The notes under the pieces are model-generated. The model saw nothing but the letters and a program-made list of their open reading frames with translations. It did no database searches and had not been told where the DNA came from. Position numbers and translations under genes: made by a program. From Trichosphaerium sp. ATCC 40318 (lineage: Eukaryota > Discosea > Flabellinia > Trichosidae), in assembly GCA_038496445.1 (NCBI GenBank), contig JALMLS010000228.1, positions 1 through 64,000 on the forward strand: DNA of 64,000 bases. The letters run 5' to 3'. Positions 46,220-58,704 of this stretch are shown in pieces. How positions within the stretch are numbered: the stretch's first letter is position 1; the number at the start of each line of letters is the position of its first letter.

Positions 46220-46904
46220 ACTGAAAAACGGATTAAGGCTTCAGAAGACTGTTACTTTCACAGACCAGACTGTCAGTTTTCTTGTATATACTGTGGTACG
46301 TATTCTATTTATTCTTTCCTTACTCCAGTGCGTAAAAACGATGCCCTAACTTTTTTGTAGAATAAGCATTTGACTTGGTTTGAACTGATCGACAATTTTT
46401 TTAATCTTCCCCTTTTTTTTCACCCTTCTCTCCCTACGTGCACCAACGCGCATCACTTTCCAAAAAAAATCAAAATCAAAACTTGGTGCTGGTGAAAAGT
46501 CTCCGCACGTCCCTATTTGGGCAAACATCGATGTGTTGTACTTGTAGAACAAAGATGATGGTATTTTACCAAACTACAAAAGTTGTTTAATTAAATTCAC
46601 CATTTTGCTTCAGACCGTTATGTTATTTGTGACTAATATTATTGTGTAAATTGAGTAAACCATGATGTTAACTAGACAACTCTACTAGTTGTGTAAACAT
46701 GCAAATCGTAACTTGTGACCGATGATTGTACTGTATACCCTGGAGATACAACCTCATTTGTAGACAATGAGTACGACTTTGATTTATATGTAACTGAAAG
46801 TAGCAATAAATTGGTATTGATTGTGACGTCTGCCTTAAAGTCTGTAGCTAAGTTTGACTTTCGCTAAAAAGCACTAAAGTGCTTTGAAGGCTAATAGATA
46901 ATTT
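46220..46904. other. Intergenic, no gene recognised
   Basis: Contains the 3' end region of the nucleoporin gene and AT-rich upstream sequence of the Rac-like gene. Short frames here lack splice context. Confidence 0.45.
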
Positions 46905-47971
46905 ATGAAGAAGATCAAAGTGCTTGTTAACGGTGATGGAGCGGTTGGTATGTGACAATTCTATATTCATTATTTTTACTTTAAATTGCCCCTATTAGGC
47001 AAAACATGCTTACTTATAAGCTACACAACCAATTCTTTCCCACTTGAATACAGTAAGATGTTATTTATTCCTCTTTGTGCTAAATTACAATAGTACCCAC
47101 AGTTTTTAATCCATACAGGTAATTAAGAGAATGGCTTCATCAGACATTAAGATTTTAACTTAAAAACAAAACTAGTTTGACAAACTACTGTTAGAGAAGC
47201 AACCTTTATGACGCTTCTACCTTGAGAACATACTTTTACTTTCTAACATTTTTCTGTAGCACAAGTATTTCGGTTTTGGGCAGGCCAATAAATATAGGTC
47301 TTGGGCTTTTATACTACCTTTCTTCTCATTGTGCTGACATATTTCTTTTTATAGAACTATGGGATTCAGCTGGTGCTGATGACTATAATAGGTTCAGACC
47401 TTTGACTTATTTTGTATGTGAGGACTTACTATTTGCATATGAGATGTGTTTTAAGCCTCACGTGATATTAGGATACAGATGTTTTTGTGATATGTTTCAG
47501 TATTGTTTCAAGAGCAAGTTTTGGAAATGTTGCTTCCAAGGTACAACCAGTCACATAGTCACTGCTCCTTTGAACAATTACCTTGTTAGTGGAAACCTGA
47601 AGTACAAAAGCACAGCTCTACCACACCAATAATTCTCGCTGGTCTTAAAATGGATCTACGAACAACACTAAGGCAGAATGGAAGTGCATATGAATGTATT
47701 ACTGAAAAAGAAGCTCAACACATGGCAAAAATGATAGGTGTAAGTTGTACAACAAGCACCTTTTTTTAATGTTCTTTCCTAAGGCACATTCATATGTGGA
47801 ATGTAGTTCTTTGAGGAGAGGAGATGGTGTTAAATCAGGTATTATCGTACGAGAATGTTTTTTTCAGCATGCTTATACTTGGTAGTATTTGATGAAGCTG
47901 TGCTTGCAGCATTAAATAATACTGGCCTAATAGGCTTAAAATCGCATAATAAATATTGTGTTGTCATGTGA
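46905..47971 (+). CDS. Rac/Rho-family small GTPase lacking the catalytic glutamine
   Basis: Exons read KIKVLVNGDGAVG, then KTCLLISYTTNSFPLEYIP (P-loop GDGAVGKT), TVFNPY (switch I with the effector Thr), NIELWDSAGADDYNRFRPLTY (switch II), DTDVFVICFSIVSRASFGNV, WKPEVQKHSSTTPIILAGLKMDLR, AHSYVECSSLRRGDGV, and VFDEAVLAALNN. The protein ends KYCVVM, a CaaX box for prenylation. The insert loop typical of Rho proteins is present. Two key changes: Gln61 of the DTAGQE motif is Ala (DSAGAD), and the TKxD guanine motif reads LKMD. GTP hydrolysis should be poor, as in Rnd-type GTPases. Likely acts at membranes on actin or polarity. Confidence 0.9.
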
Positions 47972-48038
47972 CAATGATAGCCCCTTTACTGACTCTCATA
48001 CCAAGCACACTCTATATAAAACAAGAGTAAGTGATATA

Positions 48039-48241
48039 ATGTCTGAGATTCCTGGATCAAAACGTACAGTATTTAATATCGACAAAGAAAAGTGGGAGTT
48101 GTTTGTTTGCGAATCAGAAGAGCAGATAACCCAAAATTGTGTCAAGATCAATACTGCTAGGTGTGCTTGTGTAAACCTTTGGCAATGAGATCCCCAACAT
48201 CCACAAAGAGTGGTCATTCGTTACAACGCAGACAAATATGA
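48039..48241 (+). CDS. Small hypothetical protein, two exons
   Basis: MSEIPGSKRTVFNIDKEKWE opens a charged exon to about 48161. A 29-nt intron (GTGTGC...ATGAG) would join it to SPTSTKSGHSLQRRQI and a stop at 48241. No family recognised; the model rests on frame and splice signals only. Confidence 0.3.
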
Positions 48242-48550
48242 TTCTACTATAGTAGTGTCTATGAATCACAACCTTGAGCTCTACAACTAAAGCTATAAAA
48301 CAAACCAAAATTGCCTATAAATCACAGCGAAATCCTATCTAAGAGTAGCACAGGAGAATGCATTACTTCTTTTTAAGTGATTCCATAGAAATAGACAACG
48401 TCCGTCCTACACTCCCAGTCACGTTTAAAAGGTGCTATAAACTTAATAACTTTGTTTATAATCTGTTAAAGAGAAAAGTACTCCAGCAACAGTCTTGGGT
48501 TCTGTAAAATAAGCCACCAGGGTACAATATACAACAGCAGTGTGCTATTG

Positions 48551-48723
48551 ATGGCCACTAATGCGTTGTCTTTCCTCCCAACAAGCGCGAGTTTGTATAG
48601 ATCTGGCGCAACAGGTATTCTAAGCCTCGTACACGTTATTAACAACAGATTTTTTATTGTTTTTTAGCTAATAATACAGAGTCTTTACATAGTTTAAGAA
48701 ATACAATTAGAAGGGAGATATGA
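48551..48723 (+). CDS. Small hypothetical protein, two exons
   Basis: MATNALSFLPTSASLYRSGA is split by a GTATTC...TTTTTAG intron (48615-48667) from NNTESLHSLRNTIRREI and a stop. It is very short, and the gene may continue through a further intron. No family recognised. Confidence 0.3.
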
Positions 48724-49043
48724 ATTGAGCGTTAACCGCCTCTTTTTTTGCTTAAATCTCCAATTCTCGCATGAGTTTCAGATCTTCTATAAATCAAAGT
48801 AAGTACTTGTCTCTTTTTTTCTTTTTTGTTTTTCGTAGAACATACCTAGATCCTTTTTGGCCAGACACGTTTCACTTCCAATAGCGTGAGATCTACTCCT
48901 TGATCGCATTGAACTAAAGTTTAAAAAAATTAGCACGTGACGCATGTAAGAATGGCGCTCTTTGCTCTTTTTTTTTTTTCTTGAATTTTGTTATGATAAC
49001 TTACACATTGGTTGAGGCGACTCTAGGTGGCTTTTGAATTACC

Positions 49044-50067
49044 CTATGGAATTAATTGTAAGTATCGGAAGAGACTGCCATAATTAATAAAAACTTCACA
49101 GTTTCTGTGTGAAAAGAATTTGTCTTTTTTCCGTCTTTGTTTGCTTATTAGTCTTTCGTACTTTGTAACTCCACTTGGGCTATGTGGTGCGCTTGCATAT
49201 CTTTTTCTTTTATTCTCTTCAACAATAGTTGCTTTCATCTGTAATTTACAGGTCTCTTGTGTTTCCATACACGTCACCTTGACCCAGTCCTTTTTATCTC
49301 TTATTTTAGATATTCGTTTGATGGTTGCCATGTAACGGTTTTTCTGAACAAACATTTAGCACATGAACAATTGAGCGACTAATTAAACTTTTGGATTTTT
49401 TTGATGAAAACGACGCTTCGCCACATGTGGGATTTTTTTTTTGTATTGTCGTGTATTATGCGTGAAAACGTGAATAATCGAGGCGAATTTCTTGTTTAAT
49501 AGTTTATGGTGGCTTGGGGCGTACCTCTGTTTTAAAATAGAGCGTCGCTTGTGTTCGCTTTCTCCATTTGACTCTCCTAAAAATCCAAATAGCTGCCTCG
49601 TTCTCAACACACTTTGCTTTATATGTCTTCCCTAGTATAATTTTAAACTCATCATTTGGGTAATAAAAGCAAAAAAATAGTTCTTGTTCCTAAATCACAA
49701 AGTCGTGGTGGAGGAAACAACTCGTTTACAGAGATGCATTGCAATGAGATTTATATTTTTTATCTTAAAATGACGACAATGAAGATTTTTTTATTTTCTT
49801 TTTTTTTTGCGTCTAGAACAACTTGACGAATAAAGAGATAGTTAAGTAGGTGCACGTACGTTCTGTTAGTAATGACACAGACTTTGTATTAAGATTTATA
49901 GACTCTGAAGATGGTAGTGCGTAGTCGCTTATAATTATTTTGTATGTGCTCATATTATTTATGACTTGTTGTTTCGATACAGTACTTCCTCTAGGTTTAA
50001 GCTTTTCTTTTTTTGCTTTTTTCTGAATAATACGCGAGACGTTTGTATCACGTGATGCGTAACGCAA
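49044..50067 (-). CDS. Basic hypothetical protein, three exons
   Basis: Exon 1 (50067-49860) ends at donor GTACGTG. Exon 2 (about 49632-49525) continues in frame as TYKAKCVENEAAIWIFRRVK, ending at GTACGC. Exon 3 (about 49334-49044) starts after CAG with KNRYMATIKRISKIRD and ends at 49044. The joined protein of about 210 aa is very Lys/Arg-rich and strand-forming in its middle, which would suit a nucleic-acid-binding protein. I recognise no family. Confidence 0.5.
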
Positions 50068-50653
50068 TGTTATTTTTTTTTTCTAAATCGCCACGGCATT
50101 AGAAGGCCAAAATCCGTATTTCGTAAACGTTGTGGCTGTCTCCGGGAAAGAGTTCCGGGTTTGCGCCACCATCGTGTATGCTGATTGCCGTCATATTGAG
50201 ACAACATAGTTCAGAGCGGTTAAGTGATTCACGGTTTTCTGAACACGCAGTAAACGCAGCAATATACACCGGAGCGTGGGGATGTATTAACATATGTGAG
50301 GAAGTCATGGAACCAATTTTTGAAAAATTTTGTAAAGGTTGCAGTGGGTGGAACTTTGTGGTACGTTGCTGCTTACTACAGTTAATTAGAAGCTCTATAA
50401 AGTATTTACGACATTAAACGTTTTGCTTGCCTAAATTTGGTCCAAGCTTCTAACGATACAAGGTTACGGAGTTAAGTACTGTGGCATGATTTGAAGAGGA
50501 TACAATTATTTGAAGTTCTGATAGTAAGAGCATGGGTTTCGATGAAAGTGACGAGGTTCCGTAAATGTCATTCCAAAACAATTTCAAAATCGTTTCACCG
50601 GCGAGTGTTTGGCACATGCACAAATTTTATATTATGTTACAACTGTATTTCAG
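50068..50653. other. Intergenic with an uncertain open frame
   Basis: Overlapping frames on both strands at 50099-50417 (70 and 95 codons) are mutually exclusive, and neither shows a domain. One may be an exon of an unrecognised gene. Confidence 0.3.
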
Positions 50654-52413
50654 CTACACTTTTACAGTATCATTATTGTGATTAGTTGATACTGCCGCAG
50701 AATCATCTATTTCTATAGTATTACGCTTTAAAGAATTGGCACTATACGTAGATGCTGTAGGAGGTCTCATTGCCAAAGGTTTAAACGAGTACACCTTCAT
50801 AAATAGTTAACAAAAGATTACAACCCGAGATAAACAGATATTGCATACCTGCAAGAATGATAATGCCAATTGAGTTGCGTACAATAATCCCATACTAAGC
50901 GAAAGTTTAATGATACCTGTATCTCTATTTGTTGGAGGAATAGCAATGATGACAACACTCAACAGTAAGATTATTATCAGAACCACATTTGCAATCATTC
51001 TTATTCGGATCTAAAATACTGGATTACAATACACATAACTCCCTGACTGTCATACCGTATTAACAAGGTCTTTTGATTTATTAAACCCTGCATTTAGTCG
51101 TCTTTGTAACTAAGCATTGTATCAGACGGTTGGAAAGTACCTTAAGAAGATATTGCACGTACCTTAATGATAATAATTGTGCTGTAAATCAGTACGAATA
51201 AGTTTGCTGAAAAATTAAGTATGTGTGGAAAGTATCTAATCGCAGAGGGTGTTGTACTTGTAGCGAGTCTCCATGACGTAGATAAAAGTTCAACACCAAT
51301 TAATATGACAAATAGGATACCAAACAATACACGAAAGAGTGTTGACTTGAGGAACTTATGAACTTGAATAGAATGTGTTACTAATGTTTCATGCCTATTG
51401 AGAGATTGTTAGAACTTTGTTTGATACATGGTGTTATCGCACCAATACATTGTTATCATGATATTCGTTATTGTGGTAAATGGGGTACTGAACGTCAATA
51501 GAAAGTCGTCAACTTGGTGGTGATAGAACTGTCTGGAACCGAACAAATCCAAAATAGCAAAAAACTTGACTAGAATAGAAATTAGAGCTGCGACAAAGGA
51601 TGTTACTGTACGTGAGTTGGATAAAAGCTCTATACTTATGGCAATGACTGGTAGTGAGAAGGCGCAAGCTTTCACAGCAGAGAACTGAAACAACCTATTC
51701 TTCATTAAGACAAAATCTCGTTTGCTTTCTTTTCAATTTTTGTACCTGTACAAGCAAAGAGTGGTAGCAATCATACAAAATGTGATCAACAAGCACTGAA
51801 ATATTCCATATCCGATACCTTCGAAATACTCGGCACATAAGTTGTCACCTTTCATCGTGTTAAAAAAAAAATGAAATAATCACGTGATGAATGACGTACT
51901 TGGACTAATATCGATCATGATGGAAGTATTGTTGTCAAATACTCTTTCAACGTCCTTTGAATCAACTTCCACAACAGGTACATTGATATTTTTTGTGCCC
52001 TGTGCTAACATCGAATTAACACAAAATAGTATTCCGCCAAAACGTACAATACACAAAAAACATCGAGCATCCCAAACCGCTGTAACCAGCATACCACGCT
52101 ATAACCACAAACTTAACTCCAGGTCTCTTAGATACTTCCAAGAGGGTTCCAGGCGTGTAATCATCTTTTCGTATGAGTACAACCTCACCTTACGAAAGTG
52201 ATTAGATTTATTTTTACGGAGTTTTTTAAAAGTACCAATTTGATCGCTTGAAAAGTCAACCATAGACATGTTCCTATACGTTGAAGCGATCCTTGGACTG
52301 TTTCCGTAATATAGAGGAGCAGAACGAATTGTTGAACCACCCAAGTTACCTGTATGAATAGATACATCGCAAAATACAATAGATGTAAACGCAACAAACC
52401 AAAATAAAATCAT
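50654..52413 (-). CDS. Multi-pass membrane protein, receptor-like
   Basis: The start at 52413 opens a signal peptide (MILFWFVAFTSIVFCDV). An extracellular stretch with N-glycosylation sites (NMSM, NNTS) follows. Successive exons then encode roughly seven hydrophobic helices, among them TSFVAALISILVKFFAI, VLFGILFVILIGVELLSTSW, LNFSANLFVLIYSTIIIIKV and NVVLIIILLLSVVIIAI. The end is a Ser/Thr-rich cytoplasmic tail (MRPPTASTYSANSLKRNTI) to 50654. The layout is that of a 7-TM receptor, but I see no family-specific motif. It lies upstream of two secreted-protein genes. Confidence 0.6.
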
Positions 52414-52555
52414 AACGGGCTGTTACTAAATGAGTTGTATTTGGCTAAATAAAGTCAAAATACTTCTAGTATTTGTACAACATTACAAACTGTACGCAAC
52501 GTACTAAAAACAAGACTGGTGTAGTTTCAGCTATACCGGGAAAAAATTGGTTCCG

Positions 52556-52947
52556 CTAAGTACATGTGCGACAATCAAAAGTGACTCCTGTGTTAATTAG
52601 CCATTTGTAACGAACTCGGTGTTGATAACCACTAGGTTGTTCACAAATTATTTGGTCTCCTCCGTCTCGTATTTTAGTGTAGCAATAACGCGATTCGAAC
52701 ACTGTGTACATTGTATAGCTTGAACAAGTGTTGTTTGGTAAAGTTAGTGACCTGATTGATCACCAATTTTTCTACAGACATGCGTAGTGCTACTTAACTT
52801 CGTACGGTTTACATTGTTACTTTCATGATTGGAAAATACGTTCGTGTCAGCCGCTTGTGACTAACTGGGGACTATACAAGCATGGAGCTTCTTCACATAC
52901 ATGTATGTGCACGTGAAGTATTGTAAAAGTGCTACAACAGAGAACAT
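52556..52947 (-). CDS. Small secreted cysteine-containing protein, three exons
   Basis: The start at 52947 opens a hydrophobic leader (MFSVVALLQYFTCTYMY), followed by SQAADTNVF at a plausible cleavage site. Two introns (GTGAAG...GTTAG and GTCACT...TACACAG) preserve the frame into VFESRYCYTKIRDGGDQIIC and a Cys-x-x-Cys end (DCRTCT) before the stop. No family recognised; the model depends on splice signals and phase. Confidence 0.4.
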
Positions 52948-53310
52948 GATTTTTAAGGAACGCACGGCGGGCAAATGCTATGGTGTCATGCAAACCAGTA
53001 GTGGTACATAATTCGATTAGTAAGTGTAATACGAGTAATCGGGTATACTATTTGTGACGTGTTTCTGAAGCGCGAAAACTATTCACGTTTTCTAATTAGG
53101 CAAACACTTTACATGATTAGAGCATAACATCACTGGTTACGTACGACATTGATAACACAGGTTTTGCTTAGTACTCACATGTACCACTAATGCTCCACAA
53201 CCCGAAGACACTTTTTCACTGAACTCGCTCCATTAAAGCACCACTACCCCCAATACTTTTGTGTTTCACAATAGGAGTACTTAATCCACTTGTACAATAA
53301 ATCAACGATA
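52948..53310. other. Divergent intergenic region
   Basis: Lies between the small secreted gene (minus) and the copper monooxygenase (plus). Nothing recognised. Confidence 0.45.
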
Positions 53311-56300
53311 ATGCCAACACCACTAGTAACGGCTCTATACATTTGTCTAGTCACTTTCGTATTCTTCTCACATGCAACAACACAAAATACAATAACATCT
53401 TTATCAGAACTTTCGTCAGTATACTCAAACTGTGCTGTACTCGACGAAACACTAAATTATCGCCTCTATTGGTCCTTAAATGAAACACATATCAACATTG
53501 CTGTTAAAGCCGAAGTATCTGGTTGGATAGCTCTCGGTATAAGCCAGAATGGTCAAATGAACAGGTAAATAGATTTTGACTAAAATGCTTGATTGTGTAG
53601 AAATTAGACGCTTCTAATGTTTATCTAGCGGTGGAAGTCCAAGTTTTAGTGATATTATTCTGGGTTGGGTAGACGATAATGGAGATACTCATGTTGGTGA
53701 TTATTGGGTTGATCGATACCAGAAGCCTACATTAGACGATGAACAAAACATATTCGATATTGGTGGTTTTGAGACTTCAAATTCGCAACCAATTAGTGGC
53801 AATACCGACTCTATTACATCGACTGCTATTATGTTTACTCGTCGTTTATCCTCCTCTGATAGTAAAAGAGACGTTAGTATTGATCCAGAGAAACCACTGA
53901 AGATAATATGGGCTGTCAACAGCGCCTTCGATGCTACCTCCAAAAACGAAGTATACAGTTTTTTTTGCAGCACGTGATCTTTTACTTATCATTTTGTAGT
54001 ATTCTCGTCACGATTTTAGAGGTCCGAATGCTCCTGGTATAGATAGGATACTCGCTTCATGGGTATCAGATTGTCCGAAAGAGAAAACAATAGTTTCAAC
54101 GCGAGGCATTAACGAAACGTAAGTTGCTCCTTTTTTTGGTGTTACCACGTGCTTACGAAAAATAGCGCAATTAGAGAAGCAGTAAGAATGAATAACGGCC
54201 TCACCACGTATGTTAACAAAGGTCACTATTGCTTTGCAGTAACTATTTGGTAGACCTGATTGCACTGGATCTACAAGAACACTTTTGTCTGAGACCGACA
54301 CTTTTGCTTCTGTTAAAGCAACCTATTTAGAAGTGCGATTATTAGATCTTTGCAACTGTTGTTCGCTAACCAGTATGTCTTGAATAGGGTATAGCGTTTG
54401 TTAAGAAAGAAGGAAATGCTGTTGAGGTTACTACTGCTAATCCAGAGCACACAGCGATGTCAACAAAGACAAATCAAGAGCTTGATATTGTTATTAGCAA
54501 TCGTCTGAAGTCTCAGGCTTCTGACCAACTGTTTTCTATATTACCAATTCTACTACTCATGTTTGTCTTACACCCAACGAAGTATGTAAACCTGATGGTT
54601 ATAGTTATGGCTGTATCTTCGTTCTGCCTATCAAGTCAAGGTATGAAGCTAGGGCAAAAGGTGATTGCTAACTACAACATAGATTGCGTCGTTCTTTCAG
54701 TACCTGATTCAGTATGCAAAGTAGCTATCTCAGATATCAATGGTAATAACTCATTTAATGATTCGTTACACAGAGCTGACTTTACATAGGTGAAAGAACA
54801 TTAGAATTATGTGCGAATAAAGTAGAAGTACATGTTGAATCATCAGCTGATAGCATTGGAACACAAAACATTGTGAAAGGTAGCATGGATAGACTAAGTT
54901 CAGAATACTCTATACAGAGTTTAGAAAAGCAAGGCAATCTATGGATCGTATCGCTGTATATAACAAGTACTGAGAAAGATTTAAGGACGGGTACTAACAC
55001 AACTCATAGGTGAAGACGGAGTAGTTGATTTTGTGAGTAAGTCGCAAACAGGAAACGAGCATTTTATCAGTATGTCCGCAAAATATGTTGTAGTACCTGG
55101 ACTTGATAAATTCACTGTATCTCAGTGTAATTCTACAGAATACTGTAACGCAAAAGGAGCTTGCAGGTACGCTTCAACTCTTAAAACAAGGTAGGATGTA
55201 TGACTTATACTTTCTTAGGAACACAAATGATCCTTGTGACTGTGATACAGGATATGTAGGTGATAATTGCCAGTTCTCTTGCCCTGGGCGCTCTTGGGAT
55301 CCCTGCAGGTCTAACGGAGTTTGCACTGCTGACAACGATAAAGCTGGTAAGTTGATCGTGTTCAATCAAAAATTGTTTAGTTTTTTCACTTTCTATTTTA
55401 GTTTGTGTTTGTAAAGACGGGTTTGGAGGAGACAATTGCCAGTTCGAATGTCTAGGTAAAACTGGAAACAGTTATTGCTCAGGTTTGTGATTATCCAAGA
55501 ACTTTAAAAAAGTGTATGACATACACGTAGGTAACGGTATTTGTGATAAGTCAACCGGACAATGTGTTTGCACGAATCCTTGGGCTGGGAGCGATTGCTC
55601 TGCACATTGCCCTGGCTGCCGTATCATCGAGATAACGTAAGCTTAATTCAATAGCTATTAATACACAACTAAAGTGTTACGTTATAGAATGCCTCCTGAT
55701 GGACCACCAATAGAGAATGGAACGTCTTACTTCTGTCACAATAGTTTTTTTTCACTAAGCGGAAATTTATCGAAACACATTGGTACGGATTAATCCTGTA
55801 TGTGTTCATTTGTCTTAATGTATATTAGTGCGTATAGAAGCCATCATCGACAATAAGGAATTGGCACACCATTGCGTTGTACTTCGTAGAGGAGGCGGTA
55901 TTTTTGATTCTATTTTTGGCAAACCTCAATATGATCCTACAAAGCATTACTACAAGTGCTTTGACATGCCAGCTGAAATCTTACTCCCAATATCTGGATG
56001 GGCGAGTGGTGCAAATGACGTATCGCTTCCCAGAAATGTTGGTACGAAATCCACAACTACAGTACAACATGCGGCTAACTTTGGAAAAAAATAGGAACAG
56101 GCTTTGATATTCTATCAGATAATGATACAGTCGCTGCTATAATTCAGATGCACTATGATAACCCTGGGAACTTACAAGGACAGTACGATCAATCTGGTAT
56201 CAGGGTATTTATGACAGATGAGCTAAGGTAGCAAGCGAAATAGTTGAGTTTGTTTAACCCTATTTAAGACAATACAATTCTGGTATAATGGCCGCGTCAT

Positions 56301-57274
56301 TTAATTCAAAGCCCGGTCCAGAGGGTATTCTCAGAGTGCCACCTCAATCTACATGGGAATATACTAACTATTGTCCGCCCAGAGACCTTCAGGTACATAT
56401 AATACCTTCAAATCTCTTTCGTGGTTCTTCAACTTTTTAGTAAGTTAACTGTTACTAGATAATGTACTCTTGGCGAGTTATGATTGAAAGAACAGAAACA
56501 GAGAAAGGTATACCTACAACATTCTTAAGTCATAATGGTCACATGCACGAAATTGGAAAGAAATGGAAAAGCACAAAGCAAAAATGCGATTACACAACAG
56601 ATTTTAGTGTATGTGCAGACGAAGCCAATTGGTAATGAACCACGATTCTACGCTCAAAAGACTAAATAGACGTTAGGGTTGACACAGACATAATTGGAGA
56701 AGCTGATCCTTACGACTACAACGACCAAAAAACAGTTTTATTTAATGATGTATGGAACTCAAATGAAAGAATTAAAACACACTTTTTATGGGATGCTGAA
56801 GGAAAAGACACGTGGACATTCAACGGACCAGGTACATTCTCTCAATATCATCGCCTTGTTCATACATTTAAATTTATTAGCTTCAACTGACGAGATGGGA
56901 AGTGTTGCTTTTAGCTATTATCCAGCCTTTGATTATTTTGTTTGCATGAAAGGTTCTTTGAACTTACTAGGTCAATTCCCTTTTCTTGGTTTCATTTGCG
57001 GCACTTACTGCCACGATCCAAGGATAGAGGAAGCACCGTATTTTGGGTACACATTCAGAGATAAAATGGCTGAAATCTTACTTTGATGTTTAGATGGAAG
57101 CTCGAAAATCAAGGTTTAGCAGGTGGCTGTATTGCTAGCATTAACGAGACGTGTCCTGGTTGTTATGAAAAAGGTGGAGAAATGATGCACCCTGGTATTA
57201 CTTGTTTTGATGGTGGCCTAACTTCATTCTTAACTGGTGAACCTGCTGTATTTCCTACAAATCCAAAGAACTAG
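53311..57274 (+). CDS. DOMON-EGF-copper type II monooxygenase (DBH/MOXD1-like)
   Basis: A signal peptide at the 53311 start (PTPLVTALYICLVTFVFF) is followed by a DOMON domain (YRLYWSLNETHINIAVKAE, GWIALGISQNG, DIILGWVDDNGDTHVGDYW). Two to three EGF-like modules come next (CDCDTGYVGDNCQFSCPG, VCVCKDGFGGDNCQFECLG, CVCTNPWAGSDC). The two Cu domains follow: AHHCVVLRRGGG gives the His-His pair of CuH, IIQMHYDNP the third His, and SGIRVFMTDELRQYNSGIM the linker strand. SHNGHMHEIGK is the HxH pair of CuM and TDEMGSVAFSYYPA its Met. All copper ligands are present. The family hydroxylates C-H bonds using O2 and ascorbate; animal members make noradrenaline. Substrate here unknown; secreted or lumenal. 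Confidence 0.88.
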
Positions 57275-58704
57275 TCAACAGATTGTGTTTTCTTCAAAAT
57301 AATAAACAAACAATGTACAACAGATTATTAAGCCAATACCGTTTTTTGCTTCAATGGTTCAAAACTCGTTAAGATGGTTGATGTAAAATGAATATCATAA
57401 TATGTTGTGGTAGAAATATAGGACGTTTAGTGACAAATATTAAAGTACAACTTACGCATTTTTAGCAATTCTTGATTTTTTCGTCTTTTTAGCAGTCTTC
57501 GGAACATCTCCAAGGTACAAATATGCAATGCTTTGAACGATACAGCCCTTCTTTATCAATTGCAAGGTACCAAGAGCTGTAAGGGCACTCAAGAGAGTTC
57601 ACCGCTTATTCATAATTCAGGAATTATGCCAGAGTGACTCGAAATGAAGGTTCTAAACACACTAGACGAGTATCGTTGCGTATAATGCTACTGGTAATGT
57701 ACACATTTATAGTACACGTGCGCGATCACTTGTGAACATGCCTGAGAGGTTTATATATTAACAGATTGCGAAAGGTGGAAAATAACATAGCAACTGTTTT
57801 ACATGATTTAAAGTATTTCGTGAATATGTTTTGAGCTGAGTATTTTTTTCTTGTGCGCTAGTGCACTTAACCACTCACTCAGTTTATAATTATTACACAG
57901 CTTCAGTCGTTTAATTATGATTCAAATGTCAGATTGTTTATAATTGGCCTAACCCGTTTTGCAACTTCCTTTTACGGGATTTGACCTGAAATAACGCTAT
58001 TCTATTTTAACGTTTTGCCTACTTTTTAAAAGGCCACTCCTGATTTGTAGCACGTGTGTGACTTTCTGCTCTTATGGCCATGTTAAGTAATGCGCTTTGC
58101 ACGTTCACAAACTCGTCTTGACTCGTTTATCGAAATATGAGCATAGCTGCTATCGATCGTTTTTTTCAGCAGTAAATAAAGGCTGTATCCATTACTCTGA
58201 CTCAATTCCAATGAGTAGCTTGCAGAGTTGCTGGTACCTATGTTCACAAACCGTCCCGAAAAATCAGGCTTAGCGCTAGCACAAATGTAGCGTTATTTAG
58301 GTCAAATGCACGAACGTAGTCCTACGCAAAATAAAATACAGAACGTCATTATTTAGGCCTAATTCGTTTTGCAACTTCCTTTTTGGAGGTAACACCTACT
58401 GTTTGAAACTCGTATATTAGTGAACAGCGTTTACGCACAAGCGAAGTACTCGAAAGTTAGCTAAATTTAAAGTAAAGCCTAGTCTATTGAGATACCCTAC
58501 GCATAGAAACAAAGACGAGATGTTTTAGAACGCTGAGGAACTACTTGACTCTTTTTTTTACGAACATGACCGCAAAAACACTGCTGAACAACATAGCCAC
58601 GAGAAGAGAGGAAAACCGAACTCATTCCGTGAAAAGCACCAGTAGTACCCCAACTGTAATTACTGTGTTCCACAAAAGCTTCAAAAACTGCTGTACATTC
58701 CAAG
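57275..58704. other. Gene-poor stretch of about 1.4 kb
   Basis: Mostly AT-rich. A short sequence (GGCCTAA-C/T-CGTTTTGCAACTTCCTTTT) occurs twice, at about 57947-57973 and 58357-58383, suggesting remnants of a repeat. A Lys-rich minus frame near 57460-57600 could be a gene end but is not supported. Confidence 0.4.

Noticed and set aside
50099-50417. Opposed open frames of 70 (minus) and 95 (plus) codons
   Set aside because: No domain, no splice context, and they contradict each other. Kept only as an uncertain stretch.
52680-52700. GATTCGAAC resembling a reversed tRNA T-loop
   Set aside because: The surrounding sequence does not fold as a tRNA and reads better as an exon of the small secreted protein.
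57460-57600. Minus-strand Lys-rich frame end resembling a ribosomal protein tail
   Set aside because: Upstream sequence gives no exon matching any ribosomal protein, and the similarity is limited to basic residues.
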